A DNA stretch of 64,000 bases. Origin: Streptomyces sp. CNH099. Its GTDB lineage: Bacteria; Actinomycetota; Actinomycetes; Streptomycetales; Streptomycetaceae. Each line of letters begins with the position of its first letter. Position 1 is the stretch's first letter. Below the pieces are notes generated by a model. That model made no database searches, was not told where the DNA came from, and saw only the letters and a program-made list of their open reading frames with translations. The translations under genes were made by a program, and so were the position numbers. The stretch lies in assembly GCA_000514715.1 (NCBI GenBank), contig AZWL01000007.1, forward strand, positions 248,001 to 312,000, given 5' to 3'. This document shows, piece by piece, positions 40,578 through 49,007 of the stretch.

Positions 40578-41987
40578 ATGGCGAACACACCTCCCGTATC
40601 CCAGCTGAGCGCGTGCCCCTCGTGCGAGGAGCCGCTGGAGGCGGGCGACCTGTTCTGCGGGGCGTGCGGTGCGGATCTCGCCGCGCCGGCGCCCGCGCCG
40701 GCTGCGGCCGCGGGTTCAGCCGCGGCCGCCGAGCCCGCGGCCGGGCCGAACGGGGCCGGACCCGCGCCCGCGGCGCCGCCGGCGGGCGCCGGCGACGCGG
40801 CCCCGGCCGCGCCCGCGGCCGGTCCGGTGGCCGGGCCGGACAGCCGGTCACCGGAGGCGCAGCGCACCGGCAGCTACCGCATCGCCGGGCCCGGGGACGG
40901 GCCGCAGGCCGCCGGCGACACCGGCGAGTACCTGCTCGACGCGCCCGAGGAGGACCCCGAGCACTACCGCCTCGCCGAGCCGGTGGCGCCGCAGGGCGCC
41001 GACCCGCGGGCGGCGCTGGGCACCGCCGCCCCGGACGCACCGGACACCCGGGCCGCCGAACCCGCCGCCGGGCCGGTGCCGTCCGGGCGGCGCTGCATCG
41101 CCTGCCGTACGGGGGCGATCGACACCGACGGGTACTGCGAGCGCTGCGGCCACGCGCAGCCGCGCGAGCGGGACCACATGGAGCGGGAGACGGACGGCGT
41201 CGCCGCGGTCAGCGACCGGGGCCTGCGCCACCACCGCAACGAGGACTTCTTCGCCATCGCCGGGGCGGCGCTGCCCAACGGCGCGCCCGCGACCGTCGCG
41301 GTCGTCTGCGACGGCGTGTCCTCCGCCAGCCGCCCGGACGAGGCCTCCGCCGCCGCGAGTTCGGCCGCGGGCACGTCGCTGCAGGCCGGGCTGGGCCGCG
41401 GGCTGCACCCGCAGCAGGCGATGCACGAGGCGCTGCTGGCCGCCGCGGGCGCGGTCAACGAGCTGGCCGCGCAGCACTCGCCGCTCAGCCACCAGAACGC
41501 CCCGGCCTGCACGATCGTCAGCGCGGTGATCGCCGGCGGCATCCTGACCGTCGGCTGGGTCGGCGACTCGCGCGCGTACTGGGTGCCGGAGGACCGCGCC
41601 GCACCCTCCGCCCGGCTCACCGAGGACGACTCGTGGGCGGCGCAGATGGTCGCCGCCGGGCTGATGAACGAGGCCGACGCGTACGCCGACGAGCGCGCGC
41701 ACGCGATCACCGGCTGGCTGGGCGCGGACGCGCACGAACTCGACCCGCACACGGCCTCGTTCAAGCCGGACGGCCCGGGCGTGGTGATCGTGTGCACCGA
41801 CGGCCTGTGGAACTACGCCGAGGCGGCGGCCGAACTGGCCGCCGCGGTGCCGCCGGACGCCGCGGCCCGGCCGCTGCACGCGGCCCAGGTGCTCGTCGGC
41901 CACGCGCTGGACGGCGGCGGCCACGACAACGTAACAGTGGCGGTACTCCCGTTCCCCGGCCCGGCGGGCGGGGCAGGCCCTTCCTGA
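40578..41987 (+). CDS. PP2C-type protein phosphatase with zinc ribbons (module A), 469 aa
   Basis: Two four-cysteine ribbons (CPSC ... CGAC at 13-30, and CIAC ... CERC near 170-190) flank a Pro/Ala-rich linker. The PP2C domain has all metal-binding motifs: SDRGLRHHRNEDFF, VVCDGVSS, WVGDSRAYW, CTDGLWNY, GGHDNVTV. It should reverse phosphorylation set by the preceding kinase. The ATG at 40578 has GAGAGG seven bases upstream; an in-frame ATG at 40563 overlaps the kinase stop (ATGA) and would add five residues. Confidence 0.93.
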   Translation: MANTPPVSQLSACPSCEEPLEAGDLFCGACGADLAAPAPAPAAAAGSAAAAEPAAGPNGAGPAPAAPPAGAGDAAPAAPAAGPVAGPDSRSPEAQRTGSYRIAGPGDGPQAAGDTGEYLLDAPEEDPEHYRLAEPVAPQGADPRAALGTAAPDAPDTRAAEPAAGPVPSGRRCIACRTGAIDTDGYCERCGHAQPRERDHMERETDGVAAVSDRGLRHHRNEDFFAIAGAALPNGAPATVAVVCDGVSSASRPDEASAAASSAAGTSLQAGLGRGLHPQQAMHEALLAAAGAVNELAAQHSPLSHQNAPACTIVSAVIAGGILTVGWVGDSRAYWVPEDRAAPSARLTEDDSWAAQMVAAGLMNEADAYADERAHAITGWLGADAHELDPHTASFKPDGPGVVIVCTDGLWNYAEAAAELAAAVPPDAAARPLHAAQVLVGHALDGGGHDNVTVAVLPFPGPAGGAGPS

Positions 41988-42060
41988 TGGAAGGGGGACG
42001 CGGGGTGGCCTGACCGCCACGGGGGGCGGCGCAAGGTACGTGTTCAGCCTCTCTTGCCCG

Positions 42061-42090
42061 ATGAATTGTCTACATAGATCTAAATACCAT
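42061..42090 (+). promoter_or_regulatory. AT-rich segment, possible internal promoter before the VWA gene
   Basis: The 30 bases before the VWA ribosome binding site hold the run CATAGATCTAAATACC, among the AT-richest in the window, with TTGTCT just upstream. The -35/-10 spacing is not canonical, so the exact boxes are unsure. It could start a separate VWA-FHA transcript. Confidence 0.3.
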
Positions 42091-42107
42091 CAGTGGGAGG
42101 GGACGAG

Positions 42108-43463
42108 ATGGCCAACTTCTCGAAGTCGAACGCGCCGGAGTTCTCGGTCGAGGTCTACCAGAACGAGTACCTGCCCGAAGGCGGCCGCGAGGTGAACGCG
42201 ATCGTGACCGTCGCCTCGACGGGCGGCGGCACCACGGGCGGCATGCCGCTGCCCGCGGCCGACCCGGGGCGCGCCCGGTTCGGCACCGGGGACCCGGACG
42301 CGGGCGTGGTGATCATGGTCGACTGCTCGGGCTCGATGGACTATCCCCCCACCAAGATGCGCAATGCCCGGGACGCCACGGGCGCCGCAATCGAGACGGT
42401 GCGCGACGGCGTCGCGTTCGCCGTCGTCGCCGGCACCCACGTGGCCCGCGAGGTCTACCCCGGCGGCGGCCGGCTCGCGGTCGCCGACGCCACCACCCGT
42501 ACCGAGGCCAAGGAGGCGCTGCGCAAGCTGAGCGCCGGCGGCGGCACCGCGATCGGCACCTGGCTGCGGCTCGCGGACAAGCTGCTCGGCTCCGCCGACG
42601 TGGCCATCCGGCACGGGATCCTGCTCACCGACGGCCGCAACGAGCACGAGTCGCCGGAGGACCTGCGGGCCGCACTCGACGCCTGCGCCGGCCGCTTCAC
42701 CTGCGACGCCCGCGGCGTCGGCACCGACTGGGAGGTCAAGGAGGTCACCGGCATCGCCTCGGCGCTGCTGGGCACCGCCGACATCGTCGCCGACCCGGCC
42801 GGGCTGGCCGGGGACTTCACGCAGATGATGGAGGCCGCGATGGGCAAGGAGGTCGCCGACGTCGCGCTGCGGCTGTGGACGCCGCAGGGCTCGGCGATCA
42901 AGTTCGTCAAGCAGGTCGCGCCCACGGTCGAGGAGCTGACCGAGCGGCGTACGGAGGCGGGCCCGCGCGCCGGGGACTACCCGACCGGCTCGTGGGGCGA
43001 CGAGTCCCGCGACTACCACGTCTGCGTCGAGGTGCCCGCGGCGGCCGTGGGCCAGGAGATGCTCGCGGCCCGGGTCTCGCTGATCCTGCCGCAGCCGGAC
43101 GGCAGCGCCCAGACGCTCTCCCAGGGGCTGATCCGGGCGGTGTGGACGGACGACATGGTGGCCTCCACCCGGATAAACGCGCAGGTCGCGCACTACACCG
43201 GCCAGGCCGAACTCGCCCACGTCATCCAGGAGGGGCTGGAGGACCGCAAGGCCGGCGACATGGACGGCGCCACGGCCAAACTGGGCCGCGCCGTCCAGCT
43301 GGCGAGCGCCTCCGGCAACGAGGACACCGCAAAGCTACTGTCGAAGGTGGTGGACGTGGTCGACGCCGCGAGCGGTACTGTGCGTCTGAAGCCCAAGGTC
43401 ACGGAAGCCGACGAGATGACGCTGGAGACGCGGTCGACGAAGACCGTCCGGGTCAAGAAGTGA
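42108..43463 (+). CDS. VWA-domain protein with intact MIDAS (module A), 451 aa
   Basis: The von Willebrand A domain has the metal site DCSGSMD (Asp72, Ser74, Ser76), a GGGTAIGTWL threonine and LLTDGRN. The C-terminal half has a beta-rich domain and a helical TPR-like end (LEDRKAGDMDGATAKLGRAVQ). No membrane segment, so it is cytoplasmic and binds a protein partner via the bound metal. The ATG has GGGAGGGG upstream. I infer that it scaffolds kinase signalling. Immediately followed by the FHA gene. Confidence 0.9.
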   Translation: MANFSKSNAPEFSVEVYQNEYLPEGGREVNAIVTVASTGGGTTGGMPLPAADPGRARFGTGDPDAGVVIMVDCSGSMDYPPTKMRNARDATGAAIETVRDGVAFAVVAGTHVAREVYPGGGRLAVADATTRTEAKEALRKLSAGGGTAIGTWLRLADKLLGSADVAIRHGILLTDGRNEHESPEDLRAALDACAGRFTCDARGVGTDWEVKEVTGIASALLGTADIVADPAGLAGDFTQMMEAAMGKEVADVALRLWTPQGSAIKFVKQVAPTVEELTERRTEAGPRAGDYPTGSWGDESRDYHVCVEVPAAAVGQEMLAARVSLILPQPDGSAQTLSQGLIRAVWTDDMVASTRINAQVAHYTGQAELAHVIQEGLEDRKAGDMDGATAKLGRAVQLASASGNEDTAKLLSKVVDVVDAASGTVRLKPKVTEADEMTLETRSTKTVRVKK

Positions 43464-43491
43464 CGAGAGCGAGACAGGGGGATCCACCGAG

Positions 43492-44484
43492 ATGGCGACC
43501 TGCCCGAACGGTCACCCGTCAGGAGCCGAGGACTGGTGCGAGGTGTGCGGCATCCGCATGCCCGGCGCCGTCCCGCCGCCGGCCGCCCAGGTCCCGCCGC
43601 CGGGCCCGGGGGGCTACGGCTACCCCGGTCCCCCGGCCGGCGAGCCCACCCAGGCCGCCGAGCTCTGCCCGTCCTGCGGCACGCCCCGGGAGGGGCAGGC
43701 GCAGTTCTGTGAGGAGTGCCGGTACAACTTCGTCACCCAGAGCGCCCAGCCGTACGTGCCGCCGGCGCCGGCGGGCGGCTTCTCGCAGGGCTTCCACCCG
43801 CAGCACCCGCAGGGGCTGACGTACCAGCCGTCGGGCCCCTCCCAGGTCCACCGCGGCTCCGAGCCGCTCGGCCCGGACACCGGCGCGGCGCAGCCACCGC
43901 CGCCTCCGCCTCCGCCCCCGCCGCCGGGTCCGGGTGCGGGCCCGGGGCCGGGCGTGCCCGCGCCGGCGCAGCCGGACCCGCGGGCCGGCGGCGACTTCGT
44001 GATCACGCCGCCCAGCTCGGCGCAGCCCCCGCCGCAGCAGGGGCAGCACTTCCCCGGCCAGGGGCCGCCGCAGCAGCCGGTGGGCTGGGTGGCGGTCGTG
44101 GCGCCGGACCGGGAGTACTTCGCCGCGATGATGACCCGCAGCGGTCCCGAGGCGCAGGGGCTGAACCTCCCGGCGTACTCGCCGGAGCAGAAGGTGCCGC
44201 TGGTCGGCCCGCAGGTCGCGATCGGCCGCAAGCGGCAGTCGACGGGCGAGGTGCCGGACATCGACCTCGCCCGGCCGCCGGAGGACCCGGGCGTCTCGCA
44301 CAAGCACGCGGTGCTCGTCGAGCAGCCGGAGGGCGGCTGGGCGGTCGTCGACCAGAACAGCACCAACGGCACGACGGTCAACGGCGCCGCCGACCCGATC
44401 CAGCCCTTCGTCCCGGTGCCGCTGAAGGAGGGCGACCGGGTGCACGTGGGGGCGTGGACGACGATCCGCATCGAGCGCGGCTAG
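43492..44484 (+). CDS. Zinc-ribbon FHA-domain protein (module A), 330 aa
   Basis: Two zinc ribbons at the N-terminus (CPNGH ... CEVCG and CPSCG ... CEECR) lead to a proline-rich linker with a run of eleven prolines. The C-terminal FHA domain has GRKR at 245-248, SHKH at 269-272 and a DQNSTNGTTVNG loop, so it should bind phosphothreonine. FHA proteins of this kind are targets of PknG kinases (GarA, OdhI), but the phosphorylated threonine motif typical of GarA is not at its N-terminus. The zinc-ribbon-plus-FHA arrangement is repeated in this module's other proteins. Confidence 0.92.
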   Translation: MATCPNGHPSGAEDWCEVCGIRMPGAVPPPAAQVPPPGPGGYGYPGPPAGEPTQAAELCPSCGTPREGQAQFCEECRYNFVTQSAQPYVPPAPAGGFSQGFHPQHPQGLTYQPSGPSQVHRGSEPLGPDTGAAQPPPPPPPPPPPGPGAGPGPGVPAPAQPDPRAGGDFVITPPSSAQPPPQQGQHFPGQGPPQQPVGWVAVVAPDREYFAAMMTRSGPEAQGLNLPAYSPEQKVPLVGPQVAIGRKRQSTGEVPDIDLARPPEDPGVSHKHAVLVEQPEGGWAVVDQNSTNGTTVNGAADPIQPFVPVPLKEGDRVHVGAWTTIRIERG

Positions 44485-44573
44485 CCGCCCGCTCCCCCTG
44501 CACAACCGCACCACCCGCACCACCCGGCCGACCCGGTGCCGCGTCGTTCCGACCCGGCCGGCCGAGGCGCTGT

Positions 44574-44595
44574 CGTACGGACCCCATCCCGTACG
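44574..44595. terminator. Convergent terminator hairpin between FHA and Trypco2-like genes
   Basis: CGTACGG-accccatc-CCGTACG is a perfect 7-bp stem with an 8-base loop, placed between two convergent genes. Confidence 0.5.
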
Positions 44596-44648
44596 CCACC
44601 GCCGCCCCCGGCGCCACCCGCCGCCACCGCCGCCTCAGCGCCGAGGCG

Positions 44649-44954
44649 TCAGCGGCCGATCGGCCGCTCCCCGGCCGCGCCGTGCGGCACCAGCTCCAGC
44701 TGCATCCGGTGCGTGCCCACCCGGGTCGCGGACCCGCCGGCGCCCGCCTCCACCACCCCGAACCGCAGCGACAGCCGCCCCTCGCCCGTACGGTGCAGCT
44801 CCATCGCGAACTCCAGGCTCACCCGGTCCACCCGGAACCGCCAGGCGCCGTCGCCCCGCTCCCCCTCCCGCTCCGCCTGCGCCAGCTCCCGCCGCACCTC
44901 GGCGATCGCGTCCGCCAGTCCCACCAGCTCGTCGTTCCGCGCCTCGTGTCCCAT
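44649..44954 (-). CDS. Trypco2-like (trypsin co-occurring) small protein, 101 aa
   Basis: The N-terminus LADAIAEVRRELAQAERE is a helix; the rest is beta-rich (RFRVDRVSLEFAMELHRTGEG, SLRFGVVEAGAGG, THRMQLELVPHG). This layout matches the small domain known as trypsin-co-occurring domain 2, recognised by context next to trypsin-like proteases. It is divergent from exactly such a protease. Its role is unknown; it may present or activate the protease. The ATG has GAGGGGG upstream. Starts beyond 44954 are not credible. Confidence 0.75.
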   Translation of the reverse strand: MGHEARNDELVGLADAIAEVRRELAQAEREGERGDGAWRFRVDRVSLEFAMELHRTGEGRLSLRFGVVEAGAGGSATRVGTHRMQLELVPHGAAGERPIGR

Positions 44955-45027
44955 CAGGACCCCCTCGCCTCATCACCCGGTGTCGTCACCGGGTGCCAGA
45001 GTGTAGAGCGGAAGCCGCGGACCGCGT

Positions 45028-45033
45028 TATCGT
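45028..45033 (+). promoter_or_regulatory. -10 element for leaderless trypsin-like gene
   Basis: TATCGT fits the TANNNT -10 consensus and ends eight bases before the ATG, the spacing of leaderless actinobacterial transcripts. No ribosome binding site lies between, which agrees with leaderless translation. Confidence 0.5.
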
Positions 45034-45041
45034 CACCCGTC

Positions 45042-46394
45042 ATGGGGGACCGGGCTGACGCGGACGGCACCGGCTGGCGGCTGCGGCTGCGCGACGGCCG
45101 CGGCATCCGCGGCGCGGGCGTCCTCATCGCCCCGGACCGGGCCCTGACCGCCGCGCACGTGCTGCCGCACGCCGACGCCGAGCTGATCGTCGACTACGCC
45201 GACTACCCGGGCGCGGAGCCCGCCCGCGCCCGTGCGCTGCCCGGCTGCGTCAAGCCCCGCAGCGCGGACCCCGCCGACGGCGACGTCGCGCTGCTGTCCG
45301 TCTACCCGCCGCGCGCGGGGGTGCGCCCGGTGCCGCTGCGCGGCGTCCCCCGCTACACCGGCTGGACCGTGCGCATGGGCGGCTTCCCCCGCGGCCGGGA
45401 CCAGGGATTATGGGTGCGGGCCCGGGTGGAAGGACCGTACGGCGCCTGGTGGCAGCTGACCCCGGAGGTCCCGGCGTACGTCGCGACCGAGGGCTTCAGC
45501 GGCACCGCGGTCGCGGGCGCCCAGCTGGAGGAGGTCTCGGCCCAGCCGCCGCCGGAGCTGCTCGGCCTGGTCGTCAGCCGGTTCTACGACGACCGCCGGG
45601 AGCCCGGGTTCGAGCAGCGGCACGCGTACATGATCCCGCTGGACCGGATCGCGGAGCTGCTGCCGGAGGTGCGCCGGCTCATGGACGGCCCGCCGCCGCA
45701 CGACGCCGCGCTGTCCGCCGTCGCGCCGGAGCGGTCCGGCGCCGGGGCCGACCCCGCGTTCGCCGCGCGGATCGCCGCGTGGGCCGCGGGCTCCGGGCCG
45801 GCGGTGCTGCTCGCCGACGCCGCCGCGGGCTCCCCGTACGACCTCGCCTTCGTCGCCGGGCTGCGCCGCACCGGCGTCGCGGTGGACGCCGCCGGGCGGA
45901 CCGCCGACGGCCTGGCCCGCGCGCTGGGCGAGCGGCTGCGGCTGCCGGAGCCGTACGGCGGCGACGTCACCGCCTGGCTGCGCGGCGCCGGCCCGCGGCC
46001 CGCCCGCCGCGACTCCGGCCGGCGGCTCGACCTGCCGGTCGCCGTCGCCGTGGCCGGGGCAGACGCGTCGGCGGAACCGGCGGCGGCGGTGGCGGTGCTG
46101 CGGCGGCTGGCGGAGCTGGACGCCCGGCTGCTCGTCGTCTTCCGCCGGCCCGGCGGCCCGGCCCGCGAGGCGGCGGAACGGCTGGTGGAGTGCCCGGCGC
46201 TGCGCCGTTACGCCCGTGGTCTTGTGCGCCGGGTGATCGCGCTGGAGCGCGGCCGGCCGGCGCGGTCCCGGGTGGCCAACAGGCGCAACAGCGCGCTCAC
46301 CGCGCACCGCTGCGACCGCCACCCGGTGGCGGAGCTGCGTGCCCTGGTCGACGGGCTGCACGCCGACCTCGCCCGGCTGGAGAGCCCCCCATGA
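45042..46394 (+). CDS. Trypsin-like serine peptidase with unknown C-terminal domain (module B), 450 aa
   Basis: The trypsin-like triad is intact: His39 in LTAAHVLP, Asp81 in DGDVALLSV, Ser153 in GFSGTAV. There is no signal peptide, so it is cytoplasmic, unlike most trypsins. Residues about 230-450 form an unknown alpha/beta domain (LLADAAAGSPYDLAFVAGLR ... LLVVFRRPGGPAREAAE) of Rossmann-like look. Such proteases are found in actinobacterial conflict or signalling systems with Trypco2 partners. The stop overlaps the next kinase's start (ATGA), so both are made together. Confidence 0.85.
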   Translation: MGDRADADGTGWRLRLRDGRGIRGAGVLIAPDRALTAAHVLPHADAELIVDYADYPGAEPARARALPGCVKPRSADPADGDVALLSVYPPRAGVRPVPLRGVPRYTGWTVRMGGFPRGRDQGLWVRARVEGPYGAWWQLTPEVPAYVATEGFSGTAVAGAQLEEVSAQPPPELLGLVVSRFYDDRREPGFEQRHAYMIPLDRIAELLPEVRRLMDGPPPHDAALSAVAPERSGAGADPAFAARIAAWAAGSGPAVLLADAAAGSPYDLAFVAGLRRTGVAVDAAGRTADGLARALGERLRLPEPYGGDVTAWLRGAGPRPARRDSGRRLDLPVAVAVAGADASAEPAAAVAVLRRLAELDARLLVVFRRPGGPAREAAERLVECPALRRYARGLVRRVIALERGRPARSRVANRRNSALTAHRCDRHPVAELRALVDGLHADLARLESPP

Positions 46395-48982
46395 CACCAG
46401 TGACAGAACCGGCCCCGGCCGCGCCGCCGGCCCGCTGCCCCCACCGCAGGTACTCCGGCGCCGACTGCGCCGGCGAGCTGCTGGCCGCGGGCTACTGCGG
46501 GCGCTGCGGCCGGCACCGCGACCAGCCGCCGCTGCCCGAGCCGGACGGCGGCCCGGCCAGGCCGCTGGTGCTGCCGGAGCTGCCCGCGGACGACGCGTAC
46601 GACTCGGTGCTCCCGGAGAACGCGCCGCTGGCGTACGGCAAGCGCTGCGGCAACAAGGCGTGCGGCGCGCTGCTGGCGCCGCCGCTGGTGGAGCCGCCGG
46701 TGCCGAACGAGGGCCACTGCCCGGCGTGCGGCCACCGCTACTCGTTCGTGCCGCGGCTGCGCGAGGGCGACATGCTCGGCCAGTACCGGGTGCGCGGCTG
46801 CCTGGCGCACGGCGGCCAGGGCTGGGTGCACCTCGCCGAGAACACCCGCCTCGACGACACCCAGGTGGCGGTCAAGGAGCTGCTGAACCGGCACGACGAG
46901 CAGCTGGCCGAGCTGGCCGAGAGCGAGCGCCGCTACCTCATCGCGCTCGACCACCCCGACATCGTGCGGATCCTCGACTACCTGCGCGAGGAGCGGGGCG
47001 GGGCCGAGCAGCCGATGACCTACATCGTCATGGAGTACGTCGGCAGCAACACCCTGGAGAAGATCGTCGCGGAGGTGCGCCGCGGCCGGCGCGGGCTCGA
47101 CATCGAGGAGGTCGCCACCTACGGCTGCCGGATCCTCGACGCGCTGGACCACCTGCACCGGCGTACGGACCCGATCGGGCCGCTGGCGTACTGCGACATG
47201 AAGCCCTCCAACGTCATCCACTACCGGGACGGCCTCAAGGTCATCGACCTCGGCGGGGTACGCCGCATCGGCGAGCGCACCGCGCCCGCGCTCACCGAGG
47301 GCTTCGCCGCCCCCGAGACCGGCCGCACCGGCCCGACCGTCGCGCACGACCTGCACACCGTCGGCCGGACGCTGGAGGAGCTGGCCCGCTTCGCCGCCAC
47401 CCGCGACATCCCCGGCACCGGCATCGCCTCCTTCCGGCACGCGGTGCGGTGCGCCACGGCACCGGAGCCGGGCGACCGGTTCGCCTCCGCCGCCGAGATG
47501 AGCGAGCAGCTGCGCGGTGTGCTGCGGGAGATCCGGGCGCTGCGCGACAAGCGGGACCGGCCGGAGCCCTCCGCCCTGTTCGAGCCGACGCGGCGGCTGC
47601 TGGACGCCGGGCTCGGCACGCTGCCGCCGCTGAGCCGCTGGCTGGCCCGGCAGCCGCCGCGGCGCGGCGCGCGGCCGGTGTCGGAGCCGCTGGACGTGGG
47701 GCCGCCGCGGGCGGGCGACGTGGCGCTGGCGCTGCCGGTGCCGGTGCCGCACCCGCAGGACGGGCTGCGCAGCCTGTTCCGGCTGTCGACGTACGACCCG
47801 GACCGGAAGCTGTCCCAGCGGCCGGGCGAGCCGTCCGCCGAGGTCTGCTTCCACAACGTGCGGCTGTTCCTGCGGGACTCGCCCGCGCCCGCGCCGGCGA
47901 AGGCGGCGGCGGAGCTGGCCGAGGCGCGGCGGATCCTGGCCGGCAGCCCGCACCGGGCCTGGCAGCTCCGGTGGTACGAGGGACTGCTCGCCCTGGTCCG
48001 CGCACAGGCCGCCGCGGACGACACCGGTACGGACGAGGCCGATGCGGGCGGGACCGCCACCCCCGCGGGTGAGACGGACGCGGACGACGCCGGGTCACCC
48101 GAAGCGGCGGCGCTGAGCCGGGCGTACGACCACTTCGCGGCGGTCTACCGGCGGCTGCCCGGCGAGTACGCGCCCAAGCTGGCGCTCGGCTACTGCGCCG
48201 AGCGGCTGGCCGCCGCCGACCGGCCCGCGGCGGCGGGCGGGCGCACCCCGGAGGAGCTGCGCCGGATCGCGACGGACCACTACCTCGCCGTCTGGTCGCG
48301 CAACCGCATGCAGGGCAACGGCGCCTTCGGCCTGGCCCGGCTCGCGCTCGCCCGCGGCAGCCGGCGGGACGCGGTGGAGGTGCTGCGCAAGGTGCCGGAG
48401 GACTCCCCCGACAGGTTCGCCGCGCGGATCGCCGCCCTGCGCATCTCGGCCGCGCGGCTGGAGCGGGGGGACCCGGAGCTGCCGACGCTGCGGGAGATCG
48501 GCGCGGCCCGCAGCGAGCTGGCCGCCCCCGCGGACACCGCGCGCCCCGCGCACCCCGCGGACGGCACGCCGCTGCAGCTGGCGCAGGAGCACGGGCTGCT
48601 GCTGGAGGCGGAGTTCCTGGAGTGGGCGCTCGACCTGGTCACGGGGCCGGGCGCGCACGGCCCGCGCGGCCCGCACGGCACCGCGGATCCGGGCGTGCCG
48701 GACGGTACGGAGGGTGCGGACGGCACGGGCGGCGGTGCCGGGCGCGGCGACGGCTTCCCGTACGACCGGCTGCTCGGCGAGCCCTACGTCCCGCGCGGCG
48801 GAGAACGCCCCCTGCCCCGCGTCGCCCCGTTCCGCCGATCCGCCGGGCGCGACTCCCCCGAGTGGCACATCCGGCTGCTGCTCGCGGCCTGCTACCGGAA
48901 GCTGTCCCGGCACTGCCGGGACGACGACCGCGCCAAGCTCGTCGAGCTGCACAACGCGGTCCGCCCGCCCACCGTCGCCTGA
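46391..48982 (+). CDS. Second PknG-type Ser/Thr kinase (module B), 863 aa
   Basis: The layout mirrors the module A kinase: cysteine knuckles (Cys16, 26, 36, 39; then 86, 91, 110, 113), YSFVPRLREGDMLGQYRVRG, kinase motifs Lys162 in VAVKELL, YCDMK (Asp269, Lys271, Asn274), and DLG (Asp286), then a TPR-like C-terminus with a low-complexity Gly/Asp insert near 750. All catalytic residues are present. The two kinases are both 863 residues and share CLAHGG, SERR, SAAEMSEQL and LPVP landmarks, pointing to an old duplication. It has no neighbouring FHA protein or phosphatase. The start overlaps the protease stop by four bases. Confidence 0.93.
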   Translation: MTPVTEPAPAAPPARCPHRRYSGADCAGELLAAGYCGRCGRHRDQPPLPEPDGGPARPLVLPELPADDAYDSVLPENAPLAYGKRCGNKACGALLAPPLVEPPVPNEGHCPACGHRYSFVPRLREGDMLGQYRVRGCLAHGGQGWVHLAENTRLDDTQVAVKELLNRHDEQLAELAESERRYLIALDHPDIVRILDYLREERGGAEQPMTYIVMEYVGSNTLEKIVAEVRRGRRGLDIEEVATYGCRILDALDHLHRRTDPIGPLAYCDMKPSNVIHYRDGLKVIDLGGVRRIGERTAPALTEGFAAPETGRTGPTVAHDLHTVGRTLEELARFAATRDIPGTGIASFRHAVRCATAPEPGDRFASAAEMSEQLRGVLREIRALRDKRDRPEPSALFEPTRRLLDAGLGTLPPLSRWLARQPPRRGARPVSEPLDVGPPRAGDVALALPVPVPHPQDGLRSLFRLSTYDPDRKLSQRPGEPSAEVCFHNVRLFLRDSPAPAPAKAAAELAEARRILAGSPHRAWQLRWYEGLLALVRAQAAADDTGTDEADAGGTATPAGETDADDAGSPEAAALSRAYDHFAAVYRRLPGEYAPKLALGYCAERLAAADRPAAAGGRTPEELRRIATDHYLAVWSRNRMQGNGAFGLARLALARGSRRDAVEVLRKVPEDSPDRFAARIAALRISAARLERGDPELPTLREIGAARSELAAPADTARPAHPADGTPLQLAQEHGLLLEAEFLEWALDLVTGPGAHGPRGPHGTADPGVPDGTEGADGTGGGAGRGDGFPYDRLLGEPYVPRGGERPLPRVAPFRRSAGRDSPEWHIRLLLAACYRKLSRHCRDDDRAKLVELHNAVRPPTVA

Positions 48983-49007
48983 CCCGCCCGACTGGAGGCG
49001 AACCCCG

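Noticed and set aside
37992-41987. One giant frame spanning kinase and phosphatase as a fusion
   Set aside because: Its first 2.5 kb lies in a shadow frame of the kinase; the phosphatase has its own start at 40578 with a ribosome site.
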